DNA of 64,000 nt from Phialocephala subalpina (GCA_900073065.1 FJOG01000007.1:1849156-1913155), one strand, 5' to 3'. Shown: positions 1 to 13,342, numbered from the stretch's first letter. Numbers and translations are program-made. Notes: a model not told the origin generated them from the letters alone.

Positions 1-2389
1 TGTGACCGGGGCTGATAGCAGAATGTAACATCCAAGCGTACTGGAAATAGATTCGTCCACAAATCAAGAAGCAGTTCAAACAAGGCAGAAGTATGCGCGA
101 CAAAAAGAAGATGTGACCAAGATCACGAGACCGAATCCTACCCCGCCAGTCTTCCGGTCCTGAGGAAGGTTATACAGATTTGAATACCAACTTTTTACCT
201 TCAAGGCGAGTTGGTGGTCTGGGTGGTGAGATTCCACACATCGACTTACGCATTCAGTGATCAGATGAAATACTGAACAAGCCAGGTTGATCGGCTCCGT
301 GGCGGAGGATGTATATCAAATCCGCTTTGAAGTTTTAAGCCTTTTTTCTGTTCTCTTTACGCTTTCTTTCATGGCCAGTATTGCTATTGGAGGAAATTCT
401 TTGATATGGGTTTCTAATCCGACTTGCTTGCGAGCATCTCTGTGTACGATGGTAGAAAACGAGGGCGCAAATCCTCCCCCTTTCTTACCTCGAAATAAGC
501 GAGAGCTTTGCTCCCGCAGGCTGAATGCCGGGGGGCCTTTCTTGCATGAATGTGTAACCAATCACCATTCTGAACCATGCACTTGTGTATTTGTTGCGTA
601 TCGCAAAAAAGGGCATTGGTCGAGGGCGACCAATAGGATCTCTAGGGAAATGAAGGAGAAAGAAGGGAGTCGTCAGCCGTCTGTTCTTCGCGGTTCTAAT
701 TGAGATTGCTGTCGGTGTGGAAGATAGAGAGTACGGTAGGGAAGAGATACGTACGAGGGTAGTCTGAATACTTTTGTCTCAAAATGATCGAATTGTCGTA
801 CCCGTAAGAGAAAACAAACGAAAAATACCGCCAACATGCAAAGGACAACACTCGGCAAGTCTTCCAAATAGGTGATTAGAGCATCAAAACGCGAAGCTAG
901 ACTAAACCGAGTCTCCGAGGTCCAAAAAAGGATGTAGGGGCTGTTCTCAAATGGGTTAGTGGCTCTACCCCTGCATTGAAACAATCTCTGATCGTTACAC
1001 ATTTCCCATCTTCCTCAATTGCATATATCTCAGAACACACCCTCTGTCCTATATTTGGCGGCGCTCGAGCATCAATGACCTCATCCCGACTCGTCCGAGA
1101 TATCTCCTCAAACTTCAGCTCTCCCAGGGTCAAATCGATTCCTGCATGTATGGAGCTGCGAGACGATAGTCTGCGCCACGATATCAAATGGCTGAAGGAG
1201 AACAATACCAGGAAAAGAGTCTAGACAAGCCTTGAACTTTGCTGAGATACAGCATGTATGGATATCGTTTGTCTTGCCGACGTCTCTCGCATCAATGGAA
1301 ACACAGGGTCAGCCCCGTGAGGGAGCGGAAGGTAGTGAGGCCCGAGTCAAGCATTCTATAATTGTGCTTACCATGACAACTTTTCTATTTCTATTAGGAG
1401 CGAATGCATCTTTCGATTCTTGGTATTTCTCGAATTTTGTCCATATAGTATTTCCTTACGGGAGGAGTTGTCGTGTTGGGGATATCTTGGTCAAGTGACC
1501 CGAAACAAATATGGCAATTGATCATCCCTCCAGTAGATCTCCACGAACTAACACTCGTGGTAACTGACCCTTGGATTGATTGACAAGAGATCTAATCTTA
1601 TCATCTGTATTACGAACTGCCAAGATCTATGGTCTGGCGATTACCCGTCGTTTGAAACGTTCCTCTGTCTCATCCCCGCATTCGAGCAATCCATCCACTT
1701 CCCTTAAATGGTGCAGGGCTGGTACCAACCCTGCATAGCTCCATTTGATCCACGGATACCGTCAATCTCAAGAGCTTGTCTTTCAGATGTTTGTCCGAAT
1801 TCTGAAATATTGCATCAGCCAGTATTTTTAGATTCATGTTAACGCACAGACTGGATCATTTTTCGACCTTCAATCACAATCTCCTGTTCATCGCCGAAGT
1901 TTCATGGGCTATAAAATCACAAGAAGAGGGGTCATACTGTCACGAAGTACAGTGCAATCGCCTTTTTGAGGCTTGTTGCCGATCTCTATCAGATCCCGCC
2001 ATCAATGCCTAGGATCTAGAAGTGGTGGAAACCGGAAGGTTCCCTATTCCACCATGTCGTGGCTCACTATTGGTAGCCCCTGTTTGCGGTAGACCCAATT
2101 CAGGGTATGGTGGTGAAGTACTGCTCTTGGTTCATCGGCCCTTGTTGCTTAATTGGGGAAAGAAACGTTTGTAAAGTCATGGCCCTCAAACACGTCGATC
2201 TCGAGGCTGATTCGGCGATTGACTCTGTACATAGGAATAGGACGTAGAACGCTAGACTGTGACTTACTGTAACTTATAGTCAGCCTATCATACCCCTTCA
2301 GAGTCCCAGTTTCTGTGACTATTCAATTGAAATTGTGCAAATTTCTTTACTTGTCCATCTTTACTGTTCTCTGGTCACCTCAAACTTCC
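1..2389. other. No supported gene; upstream region of the NRPS-like gene
   Basis: Several open frames of 60-140 codons occur on both strands but none shows a recognisable domain, signal peptide or intron-joined extension, and they overlap each other. The best minus-strand stretch, about 897-1205, reads as plausible protein (an acidic patch around LTLGELKFEEISRTS) but I could not extend it by splicing. A short motif at about 588-632, encoding VAYRKKGH-like residues, recurs at two other places in the window. The last few hundred bases are presumably promoter for the gene that starts at 2390. Confidence 0.5.
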
Positions 2390-5300
2390 ATGGCTGGTTC
2401 AAGACGTGATGTCTTACCCGTTCGGTCATATCTGACCGAGGAAGAGTTGGTCCTCTATGACTCTTGGATTCAGTTCAATCTCGAGCTCGAAAACGCCCCT
2501 CTTGAAAACTTCCAAGAGCACCTGGCGTCAATTCCGATCATCAGCTATCCGAGTTATCTTCCTGCAGTATGTTTCTTTGCATTGCTCGATGGTTTCATTG
2601 AGCATTGGTCGGCATTAGACGTGATCAATGGGTACACACTTATATGGTCGACTTTGCCCGAAGCTGCGAAGATAGCACAGGAATCAGATGCCACGTTCTT
2701 TGCCAAACAACTCGAAAAACAAGTTGCCAGGTCGATCAAAGACCCCTCGTCACTATTCCATCATTCCGATATGCCAGCCCTCATCGACCCGACAACCAGA
2801 CGAGTCTTGAGCCATAACCAACTGTCTACATTTATCCGAGATTTCAAGCTTCCGCTTCAAATTGAATCCTCGTTGGCAAAGAGAGCAACAATCGTCCTAG
2901 CCCTTCCCAACGGCTACGTTCTGGGATTGGCTTGCCTCGCTGTAGCGTGCCATTATACAGCTGCACCTATCAACATTTCGGGTGGTGCGAGACAATTCCA
3001 GACCGATGTCGAGCTCGTAAAACCTCAAGCAATCATGGTCCTAGGTCAGGACGTCGAAAAACTTGGGTTAAATACGGCATGGGTCACCAAGAGCCGCATT
3101 CAGCTGCTGGTCGTGGATGAGACATCGAATTCAACCTTCACCATTCAATCACCCAAGAATCTTCCCGAAAATGGCTTGTTCAATTCAAGTTTCATTACAA
3201 GAGCAGATGTTGCACTCATTCTTCTCACGAGTGGGACTAGTGGCACGAAAAAAGTTGTACCACTGACAACGCTTTCTTTGATGACCGGGATTTCCTGTGT
3301 AATCCAATCTTGGGGGTTGTCGTCCCAGGACACCTGCATCAACATGATGCCCCTCAATCATGTGTAAGTACGTCTCTACTTCCATATTTGAGCTATGCTG
3401 ATCAATATAGAGGTGGCTTAGTGAGAAACCTCTTCGCGCCGGTTCTTTCAAGGGGTTCGACAATTCTTTGCCCTTCTTTCGATCCAAATTTATTTTGGGA
3501 CCTCCTCCAGGATGGCCATGGGACGTGGTATTACGCCTCGCCCTCCATGCACACAAGCATACTGGCCGAGACAGAGTTCAGGGAAAGCTCATTGGCAAAC
3601 TCCAAGTTGCGGCTCATCTGCAATGCAGCTGGTGCTCTTCTTCCAGCACTTGCCGCACGTCTGAAGGATACGTTCAATTGCACTGTCCTTCCAAGCTATG
3701 GAATGACTGAGTGTATGCCAATATCCACACCACCCTTGGATTATAACCTGGACCGTCCAGGAACCTCGGGAATATCATGCGGTCCTGAAATGACCATTAT
3801 GGACGACGAGGACAGACCATTGCCTGCGGATAAAACCGGTCGTATTTGCGTAAGAGGAGGGCCAACGTTTGCAGGCTATCTCCAAAGCAGCGAAATAACC
3901 AGCAGCACACTGTCTAAGAATGGTTGGTTCGATACTGGTGATCTAGGTTATATCGACGCCGATGGATACCTGTACTTGACAGGAAGAGGAAAAGAAGTCA
4001 TCAATCGTGGCGGAGAGATCATCTCCCCATTCGAGGTTGAAGAGGCCATCACAATCGCATCGCAGACCCCCGAGTCATGTTTATATCATCGCGTGAGAGC
4101 GGTCCTGGCATTCTCTGCACCTCATGAAGTACTTCAAGAAGTTGTTGGAGTTGTTATCGTTCCGTATCTTGAGCATCCACGGCCTGATCTTCGAGCACTG
4201 CAGAGCGCCCTCAAGACTATGCTGCATCCATCGAAAGTACCCGTGGCCATCGTATATATGGATGGACTTCCGGTGAGCAATAACAAGCTCCTTCGCATAA
4301 AGCTAGGAGAACGACTCGGTCTTCGTCCTCTTCAAGAAAACATGAAACTGCTAGATAAACATCGTTTCGCAGTCTGTCCGCCTGTCAATACATCCTTAGA
4401 GAAGAAGATATGGAGCACACCATGCTCGATTGATACTCAACTCATTGGTAAAAAGGCTTGCGAAAAGCTGAGTCCCGACTTCGAGGTATATGTTCATGTG
4501 AAGCAACAAGACGGATTGTCAGAAGTTTTTATTGCTCCTCTGACTAACGTTCTACCAACGCCTCAAATGTCAGGCATGGTTCAAAAACATCTCTACGAAA
4601 GTCTCGACGGGTTCCAAATTCCTTCGAACATATTTCTCCTCGAGACTCTTATTCCTATAGACAATTATGGCTTCGCTGACGAAGACGAGCTTCGCCGACT
4701 TCTCAAGGGTGCGAAAGCTGCGAATTCTGACACAACACTTTCAGATACGGAGAGAGCAATCAAAGAAGCAATATCAAATGTTCTGGGTGTGCCTTCGGAA
4801 AACATACAACCAGATTCCGACTTTTTCGATCTCGGTGGCGATAGCCTGAGCGCGGGAAGATTGTTGTCGACGCTCCGTCGAGATCTCGAGGTCCGCATAC
4901 CAGTCGATCAGTTGTTCGCAGCAAGCACGGTTGCAGCATTAGCAGCGCTTGTAGATTCTATTCTTTCAGAACGCAAATCCGCCATGCCTACTTTTGTATC
5001 AAGCCAAGAAACACCCGAGGATCCTGGGACGACGTATAGCTCCACGCGACCTGCATTACTGATCATCCATCTCCTCCCAATCATCTTGTTTTATCCTCTG
5101 AAAATGGCTTTTCAATGGACGATGCTGATGTATTCATTGAGCACAATATCCACTTATTGGAAAGATCCACATATTGAGGCTAGATTTCTCAGTCTCATCG
5201 CTGCAATGGCTATCTCGCGCCTGTCGACACAGATTGCTGCCCCTATAATGGGTATCGTTCTCAAGTGGGTCATCATTGGCCGGTTTAAACCAGGCATGTA

Positions 5301-7460
5301 CCCGATGTGGGGTATGTACCACACTCGGTGGTGGCTTGTTGACAAGATACTGTTGGTTTGTGGCAAGGTATTATTCTCAAACCCCTCTGTGCTTGACAGT
5401 ATGCTAACATGCTGTTGTGATAGGGTGTTTTCAGACATCTTCATTCGACCAGAGTACTTTATTACCGTGCTCTGGGAGCCAAAATCGGACATGGCGTGAA
5501 AATCGAGAAAGGAACCACTCTTGGAGAGTATGATCTACTCGATATTGGTGATAATGTCCACCTCGATCGGTGCATCTGTCGACCATTTGCGTGTGAAAGA
5601 AATACCACCATGCTCCTCGGGAATATTGGGCTAGGCAGAAACTGCAGTGTTGGTCTGAAAGCACACATTGCAGCGGGATCGACGATTCCAGAAAACACAT
5701 ACATCGGGCCAAATTCTTCCTCCCATGAAATGGACGATGCAATGCAAGACAATGGTGGTACAATTCAGAGGAAGCAACCTCAGCCAAGCGCTCTGTTTCA
5801 ACTCTTTGTCATTGTCCCAGTCCAGCTCGTTGTGTTATTCGTATCTTCTCTGCCGTGGATGGCAGCACTTGTTGGGATCGTCAGCAACCAACCGAGTATC
5901 ACAACTGACGGCGTCACAACTATCATCAACTGGTGGGCAACTCCACAAAGGATATTTTTTCACTATCTTGCTCAGACTTTCGACGCCGTATTACGCCCGG
6001 CTGTCCGATTCGCGGCTGTCGTCACGATCAAGCGGTTCCTAGATGCCGTCAGGAAAACAAGAGGAGCCAGCAAGGTCGATCCGCACTCTCAAGCAGATCC
6101 CGTGAAAACAGCTCTGATGGATGCACTACAACCTACAAGGAGTATGCATAGTGTTACAAAGCTATTCGGAACTCACTACGAAGCTACCTCCATGGCTGTT
6201 AGAGCCTTGGGTGGAAAAGTTGGAAAACGTGTTTATTGGCCAGGCACGGGACCTTCGATCCAAGATTATGACATGGTCGAAATCGGAAACGATGTGGTCT
6301 TTGGATCAAGATCCCATCTTATCACTTGTGATGGTCTCGGTTCGGCGCCCATCAAGATTGAGGATGGTGCGATGATTGCAGATCGAGTGATTCTCAACCC
6401 TGGCACAGTGGTCGGACGGCGTGCAGTACTCGGGAGTGGTGCCGTGACCAAGCGTGAGCAGATATGTGGGCCGGATACAGTATGGGTAGGAAACAAGGGT
6501 GGTAGTGCAGTCTGCCTTTCGCAACCAAGGGTGTCTGATGAGAAGCCGCCAGAGTCCGCGTTTAATCCAAAGTTTCCACCTCATGTCGGAGACAGCCTTT
6601 CCGGGAAACGAGAAGTTCAACCCTCTCAAGCGTCCCTCCACACATTCTACACTTCCACGTCAATGGATGATACGCGGGTCTCTTTTGTTACATCCAATAA
6701 ACCCAACATCACATCATCAACCTCAACCTCAACCTCAACCTCGACACCATTCGGTCGCGCCTTCTATGGACACAAAGCCCCTTTCTTCGTCCTCGGTCAG
6801 TTCACCATATTCGTCTATTCATCAACCATCATCGTCTTCACCCAATTGTTCTGGAACACCGGCACAATATCCAGCATCATACTCTCCCGCATCCTCAACA
6901 CCTTGGACGTTCTCAACCCTGGGCCTTCCCGGCCATTCGTCATCTACGGCCTCACAGCAGCCTTCCTCTCCGCAATCATTGCTTTCTTGTCTATCTCCTC
7001 TCTGCTCATGGTTATAACAGCTAAATGGATCCTTCTTGGTAGACGTAAACCCGGGAACTACGACTGGGATAAAAGTAGCTACTGTCAGCGCTGGCAGCTC
7101 TTCCTGACTATCGAGTCGATCCGTCGCCGTTGTCTCGGTGGCTACGGCGTCCTAGGCATGATCACTGGCACACATTGGATCATCCTCTATTTCCGAGCTT
7201 TGGGAGCTAATATCGGAAAAGACTGCGCTCTGTTTGCTGGTGGCAGACCTAGCTTGGTATTTACTGAGCCAGATCTGTTGGATATTGGTGATAGGGTTGC
7301 GATCGATGATGCAAGTTTGGTGGGACATATTAATTCGACGCTGGCAGCTCTTCCTGACTATCGAGTCGATCCGTCGCCGTTGTCTCGGTGGCTACGGCGT
7401 CCTAGGCATGATCACTGGCACACATTGGATCATCCTCTATTTCCGAGCTTTGGGAGCTAA
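2390..7460 (+). CDS. NRPS-like protein: adenylation, carrier, membrane segments and hexapeptide repeats (3' end disrupted)
   Basis: Three exons (2390-3363, 3411-5367, 5424-7460) encode about 1655 residues. The frame is open upstream to 2315, but the first in-frame ATG is at 2390, in good context. An AMP-binding domain shows the A3 loop LLTSGTSGTKK at about residues 278-288, YGMTE, and GWFDTGDLGY followed by GRGKEVINRGGE. Intron 1 splits the HVGG motif. A carrier domain carries GGDSLSA with the phosphopantetheine serine at about residue 803. Hydrophobic segments then alternate with three left-handed beta-helix hexapeptide blocks (for example GHGVKIEKGTTLG and DLLDIGD). The order matches the Pls/PosA-type NRPS terminal-domain family, in which epsilon-poly-lysine synthetase is known. 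The product is presumably an amino-acid-derived amide or peptide made at a membrane; the substrate is unknown. No condensation domain is seen. The normal C-terminus is lost: a 250-bp duplication shifts the frame inside the last hexapeptide block. Confidence 0.85.
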
Positions 7461-7588
7461 TATCGGAAAAGACTGCGCTCTGTTTGCTGGTGGCAGACCT
7501 AGCTTGGTATTTACTGAGCCAGATCTGTTGGATATTGGTGATAGGGTTGCGATCGATGATGCAAGTTTGGTGGGACATATTAATTCGA
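7089..7588 (+). repeat. Perfect tandem duplication, 2 x 250 bp
   Basis: Positions 7089-7338 and 7339-7588 are identical at every base I compared. The unit covers the last membrane-proximal segment and the start of the third hexapeptide block of the NRPS-like gene. As 250 is not a multiple of three, the second copy is read in another frame and translation stops at 7458-7460. In the original frame the second copy stays open from 7234 to 7641 but then runs into unrelated residues (ISFISWEAF) rather than further hexapeptide repeats. So the 3' end appears broken even if one copy is removed. Confidence 0.95.
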
Positions 7589-8061
7589 TTTCCTTCATTT
7601 CTTGGGAGGCTTTCAGTGCTGTGCACGCCACAAGGCGTTGATCGCCCGCTTTAGTTTTCGCTGAGTACATATCTGGCAGAGTTGATGATAGAGTTGAACT
7701 GGTACACAGCTATATGGTATGTTTCGAAGACCAAATATGATTGCACTCATGGCCCTGGGAATACCATATTTACTTGTGATTCGTTTCCCCAGTCAGAACC
7801 CACCCACAAATTGAGAACTACAGAATTTGTTGCACGTCGAAGAAAAGGGCATTTTCGAGGGCGACCAGTCAAATGGGTGTGAGTGGAGAATGGTAAAAGG
7901 TGCAAGGCGGTGTGGTTGGCGGAAGGTGGGATGAAAACAAAACATGCATGTGCGTTGGGACTATATTGGTGGATGGCTGCAGTACTCCAACGCCTCAACA
8001 CTCTGCTTGATGCCCTTCTTCACCGCCTTCATTTTCGAAGACTGAGAATCAATCGAAAGCC
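7589..8061. other. Spacer between the NRPS-like gene and the GH31 pseudogene
   Basis: No gene is supported. The region holds the second copy of the dispersed VARRRKGH-encoding motif at about 7826-7870. The two flanking genes converge here. Confidence 0.5.
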
Positions 8062-10814
8062 CTACTTCCGCAATTCCTCCTTGGTCGCGTCAAGGGAAGG
8101 TTCAAGTGGTAGCTCACTGGCTGCCCCTCCGGATTAGGGCCAAGCACGGTCAAACTTGCGATCTTGACATCTCCTACATCATAATCGAATGTCCCATCCA
8201 GAGTCAACATCCCCTTCTCGCCATCCCATGAAAAAGTGATCTCGGGAGTAGTTTTTCTCTTCATCAAGATACAACTCTTCACTCGCCATTCCATTTTCAT
8301 CTGGAGCAACTAGGACCTCAAAGTCTAGTTTTCGTAAAGCGATAGTGGTATTCGCTCCGCTGACGCGCATGGGGATGATAGAGCCTCCGAGGATGTGGAC
8401 GGGAATTGAGGTGAAGTTGATATTTGTAAGGGTGGTGAGCTGACCAGCGGTAGAGAGCGGAACAGGCTGCACGGTGTGGAGGTCGTAGTATTGAGATTGA
8501 GGGATTCAGGGGAGGGACCGTAGAAGAATTGTGTTTGGATGGGGAAAGTGTTGGAGTCTTCGGGAAATTTGAACCTGATCAAGTCAGTTGAGACAAAAGA
8601 GAAATAGAAAAAGAAAAGCTTACCACACAGGCGACAGCACACGTGTGCCATCAACAGTCTGTTTATGGAAACCAGTGTAGATGTAGCCCAGTAGCTTGTA
8701 TCTCGTATCGATCGCACCTCTCGCAGCCTCTGCGACTAATGGTCACCTATAGAACTCTTGCGGTATGTTCGGCGGCGCACCGTTATGGTTTCTGAAAAAT
8801 GTGTAGAAAGCACCTAGTGTAGCCTGTCTCGCGCAAAGGGTTTCGGTCGTGTTATCAATGAATCCGCAGACACCAGCCCCTACGATAGAGACTTGGAAGA
8901 TGGAGGAAAATTGTAGCAGATGGCGGATCGATTGAATATACTCGTCCCATGAGGAAATGTTGTCGCCGAGCCAGTGAGTGACGAGCGTACCAGCACCAAT
9001 GAATGTACTGCGAGTCACGATGAGAGGACAGACGGTAGGGCGACGGGAAAGCATGGCGATGCGTGAGGCGGCGGACATCATAGTGCCGTACCTGCAGATT
9101 GTTAGCGAGAAAGCAAGACTTGGGAGGAAAGCGAGGATATATTGTGGGTGCCGTATTCGGCGAGTCCGTTTGCACGGATGAGGTTGGTAAAGACGGTGTG
9201 GTTGCTGAGAGATCCTCCAGCATTGTTGATCATGTATTGGGGGTTGAGATCTCGTCCCGATAGACCCTTCGTTGAACCTGAATCTTGCCGCTTTTCCTGG
9301 CAGTAGGATGGTTGAAAGTCCGGAGGAACGCCAGGTACTGATTGAGTGGGCTCGCTGATATTGTCAGACGGAGGATCAATTTCACTGATAAATGAATGGT
9401 CCAGGGTAATCGCATGGCCAAATACAGAAGTTAGAAGGTTCATCCACATCGATCCAGAGAGCATCGATGCCGACACCTGTCGACTCGTCGAAGAAAGTGT
9501 CGAATTCGCCATTCCAGAATGCCTGTGAATTCTCTTGGAACTAGTCCGGAAAGACCGGCGTTCCCGGCCAAACCACCCCATTGTACCAGGAACCATTGGA
9601 GTTTTGAGGAAAACATCCAAGGCGGCTCCGTTGTTGAACGCGTTGTAGTTCTGATAGGCAACGGCTGGATCCACCATCACCACATAGTGTTGGTCATGAT
9701 CGTGAAGATATGCCACAAGTTTTCTCATCTGCGGAAGCGGAAAGTGTTCTGGATTGTTCGTAAAGATCTTGTGAGAATCCATATAATCATATCTGAGGCA
9801 TTAGCAGAACCACAGAAATGTTCGAATGAAGGAACCACTGACAATATCAGTCCACATCGTCTCCAGAGGGATGTTGGCAGCAGAGTAGTTGGCCACAGCT
9901 TCAGCAACCTCGAACACGTTCGCATACCCGAATCTGTAATTGTGAAGACCAAAGCCCCAGTATGTCATCGTGGCAGCCTTGCCTGACACCTCGCTGTACT
10001 GCTTGGCAGACATCAACGGGTCCTGGTCCAGCTATGAAATATCGATCCACAACTCAGGTATTATATTCCAAACAATGGCCATCCTTCTCAGTGTTGTTGA
10101 TCTTGATGTCCATACCACTGCTATTTATGAATGCGACGCCGTTGCTAGAGTTACTCGCAGGGCGATCCTCGAAGTATACTGGATGATTTCCATAGATATT
10201 CGTCCCAGGAGGCACGCCCCCAGCATCTCTCGACCACAATGTCCTAGTATAGTTCGCAGTATTAAGCATCAGTGGATCGGCATCTTGCCCGGCCCATACA
10301 GCACAGGAGCCGGCGGAAGAGACGTTCGCAGACGTTGGTACTGAGTTTCGAATATCAGACTCGAGCCGCTGTTATTGAAGATTGTCTCGGATTGGTCCTC
10401 GGTACAGCAAACGAAACGGGGCTTTCGACCGCAACGATCCCGAGGGTCGAGTCGGCAGCATTGACAGTTCCATTGGGATGGGTAGGACGGATTCGGGGAC
10501 ATGATAGACTTGTTCTTCGGGATCGTATATCTTGACATGAACAACTTGTCTTTCTAGGCAGATGTCAGTCAGAAGTGTAGGTACCGCTGTGGGGTTTCGC
10601 GTACTAGTTTGATAATTGACCGTCATCCGCAGATTCTGCAAGTTAGTTCCATATGCATTGCAAGACCCTGCCAATGACAAGTCGGCAGAGATGCCAGTAT
10701 CTGAGGTTTGGACACTGCTTGCAGTACATCCAGGACAACTTTGAGCTGGCTATGTACTAATTCTAGGCAATGCTAGAGCCCAAAGTATTGTTATTTTTGC
10801 AGCCAGAACGTCAT
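8062..10814 (-). pseudogene. Glycoside hydrolase family 31 (alpha-glucosidase type), multiply disrupted
   Basis: Pieces in all three minus frames line up in order with a secreted GH31 alpha-glucosidase. There is a signal-peptide-like start near 10814, then SCPGCTAS, then LNTANYTRTLWSRDAGG (10.2 kb), a [13 protein letters not shown] stretch (9.95 kb), the acid-rich active-site stretch ALWIDVDEPSNF (about 9.45 kb), [26 protein letters not shown] and a C-terminal beta domain. The frame breaks repeatedly: single-base losses near 10473, 10285 and 9596, a frame change near 8255, an in-frame TAG at 9541-9543 where the family has tryptophan, and a stop in the signal peptide. One intron near 9.09 kb keeps its acceptor but has no GT donor. 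Intact family members would act on alpha-linked glucans outside the cell; this copy cannot be translated. Exact ends are approximate. Confidence 0.9.
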
Positions 10815-11123
10815 AGTGGAGGGGGCACGGAAACCAGATTTTAATCCACCTACCTAGATACTTCCTCGATTATAGTCAGTGCGATGTTAAGGCACAATGG
10901 TGTTGTAGTATCGAGTCCGAACCCGTTTTGGATATCGAGGCGGAGCCATGCAAGATGATCATTGGTAGCTTGAACTGCTTGAGGGACATGACGATCCATC
11001 TAAAGTATGATTGAATCTGATATCGAGGGGTTCTCTGCAGAATGCGGTAGGTGGCCGGTGGCTTGCAGGTTCTGTGGAGGAAGAGAGGAAGAAGAAACAA
11101 AAGATGGCGCTGCAGTCGCGTTA
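10815..11123. other. Upstream flank of the GH31 pseudogene and host side of the transposon insertion
   Basis: Only short overlapping ORFs are present, one of which runs into the transposon's terminal repeat and is therefore spurious. The TA dinucleotide at 11122-11123 is the left target-site copy of the DNA transposon. Confidence 0.5.
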
Positions 11124-11174
11124 ACCGAGATCCACTCTCAGTGCACAGACACTGCCAATGCACACATAAAATTT
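11124..11174 (+). repeat. Left terminal inverted repeat of the pogo-like element
   Basis: It begins ACCGAGATCCACTC and pairs with the reverse complement of 19714-19764. Most mismatches are transitions or single substitutions; no gap is needed. Confidence 0.88.
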
Positions 11175-12992
11175 TTCATAAAATTAACCCTTTCATCATC
11201 TTTAAAAAATCAAAATGGCAATCGACGAGGCTCAAATGGAAAAGGCTCTTGCCTTATGTGATAGAAAATTAATCCCTAATTATTCTAAGATAGCTAAAAA
11301 CTATCCATTTGATCGGACCACTCTTATGCGGCGGCACCAAGCTTAAATTACCTCTAGACAAGAAGCCATTTACTTATACTACTCTATGCTATCTAAAGAC
11401 TAAGAAGAGGCTCTAATAACTTAGATAAACAAGCTCTTAGTCCATGGCTTGCCTCTGACCACTCAAATCGTGAAGAATTTGGCTAAGGAGATTATTAATC
11501 GAGAGTTAAACAAAAACTAATCTAATAAATTCATTTAGCGCCACTAAAAACGTCTCAAATTAGTCTATTTGAGAAACATTAACTCTTTACGAGTTAAATC
11601 AGAATATATGCTAATAATTCGGGAGTTCTTTAAATTAATATACGTTATTTTTTATTAATATTTCGTAATAATATAATTTTTCTAGTATTTAAAGCTAATT
11701 ATTTTTTTATTTTATTTAGTACGCGGTAATAATCGAAAAACATTACATTTTGCCCGAGAATATATATAATTAGGATAAGAAAAGGTTTTTAATTGGCTTT
11801 TATCGGTTTATAAAGCGAATTATAACCAAAGAATTATATAATAATAAGAAAGTAATTAAAATTATGCAAAATAAATCAAGGGAATTTATTAGTTTATTAA
11901 TTACTATTTGTGTAAATGGGATTATTTTGCCTATTGCTCTTATTTACAAAGGGCTAATTAACTCTTTGCAAGATATATAAATGCAAAGTATAAGCCTAAA
12001 TAATAAAGTGTTTTTATTTTTTCACCTAATGGCTAATTAAATAATAAGTTTGGATTAAATTATATAATTAAAGTTTTAGACCTATTTACTAAAACTAAGG
12101 CTAAAAGGAGCAAGAGACTCTTAATTGTGGATAGGTACTCGAGTTATATAAACATGGCTTTTCTTAACCAATATAATAAGCTAAGATAATATATTTTAAT
12201 CCTTTTTCCTTATAGTACTTACAAATTATAACCTTGTGATATTGGTATATTCCTCCCGCTTTTCACCTAATATTCTAATTAAGTTAACGATCTCTTGCAT
12301 AAGAGTAATAAAATCTGCGGGATATCTAAAAGATTATTCTATAGTATATTTAAAAAGGCTTAAAACTTGGCTTTAACGGAGAAAAACATTTTATTTACTT
12401 GGGAAAAAACTAATTTATTATTATTTAACCCCTTTAAAATCTTAGATTAAATTCAAGTCAAGGAATAAATTAAATTATTAGATATTAAAGTAAATAAGAA
12501 GAAATTAAAGCCTTTTATACCTCGTAATACTAGGGACTTCCGTTATTTCAAGTAAGAGTTTCAAAGAAACCCTTTTAAAATTATAATTAAGAAGTTAATA
12601 AAAGTAATTAAGACTTCTTTTGCTAAGAGGGAGATTACTAATTATAAAGCAAGCTATTTCAGGGAAACTCTAGAAATTAAGAAGCAAAAAAGGCAAAAAA
12701 GGAAAAAGTTAAATTTAGATAATATAGTTATTACTAATAATAAGTAATTCTTTAATAATATTAAAATTTAAATTACTTTTAAATATTAGGCGGGGAAAGA
12801 AGTAATACTCCTCAAGGACAAAGAAAAAAGGAGGCCAAGAAAATTAAAGCTATAAAGGCAAAGGCTATTAAAGAAGCCTTAGAAAAAAGGCGAAAAAGGA
12901 TAAAAAGGAGCAAATTATTATTAATAAGTAGATTTTGGCAAAGCAAAAAAAAGGAGGTTACTCGCAAAAAACACGAAGTTACGAAGGCTAAA

Positions 12993-13342
12993 TATTACGA
13001 CTCACATGATCTAATGGACTATAGGCTCAATAAGCGAGTAAGCTCGTTTATAGTAGACCTTAGGATCATCGGAGATACGGGACTAAGTAGTCACGTGACA
13101 GAGTCCCAGGCGGAGGAGTCCCGGAACTGTTGGGGACTCTACTACTTTGGACTCCAAGAGTAGGACGGTTCTATATAAGTAGAAGAGGATTCCCTTAGAT
13201 AGGAGCTTCGTGCTTAATTTAAATACAGTATTTTAATATTATACTTAGTAATTAAGTTTAAAGCGTTACTTTTCATTGGAATCACTTAATTTTTATTATA
13301 TATAATTAATTTAATAGTTAGTTAAGCGAGTTAATCGTTATA
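12993..13342 (+). repeat. 5' LTR of the Gypsy element
   Basis: Same length as the 3' LTR and alignable without gaps. By hand I count about 43 differences, every one a transition. A TATA-like sequence lies at about 13171-13178 and a CACGTG palindrome at 13092-13097; both are also present in the 3' LTR. Confidence 0.93.

Noticed and set aside
7339..7588. The second 250-bp copy as an intron
   Set aside because: It is a perfect copy of exon sequence and has no suitable GT-AG borders. Skipping it still does not restore the expected C-terminus.
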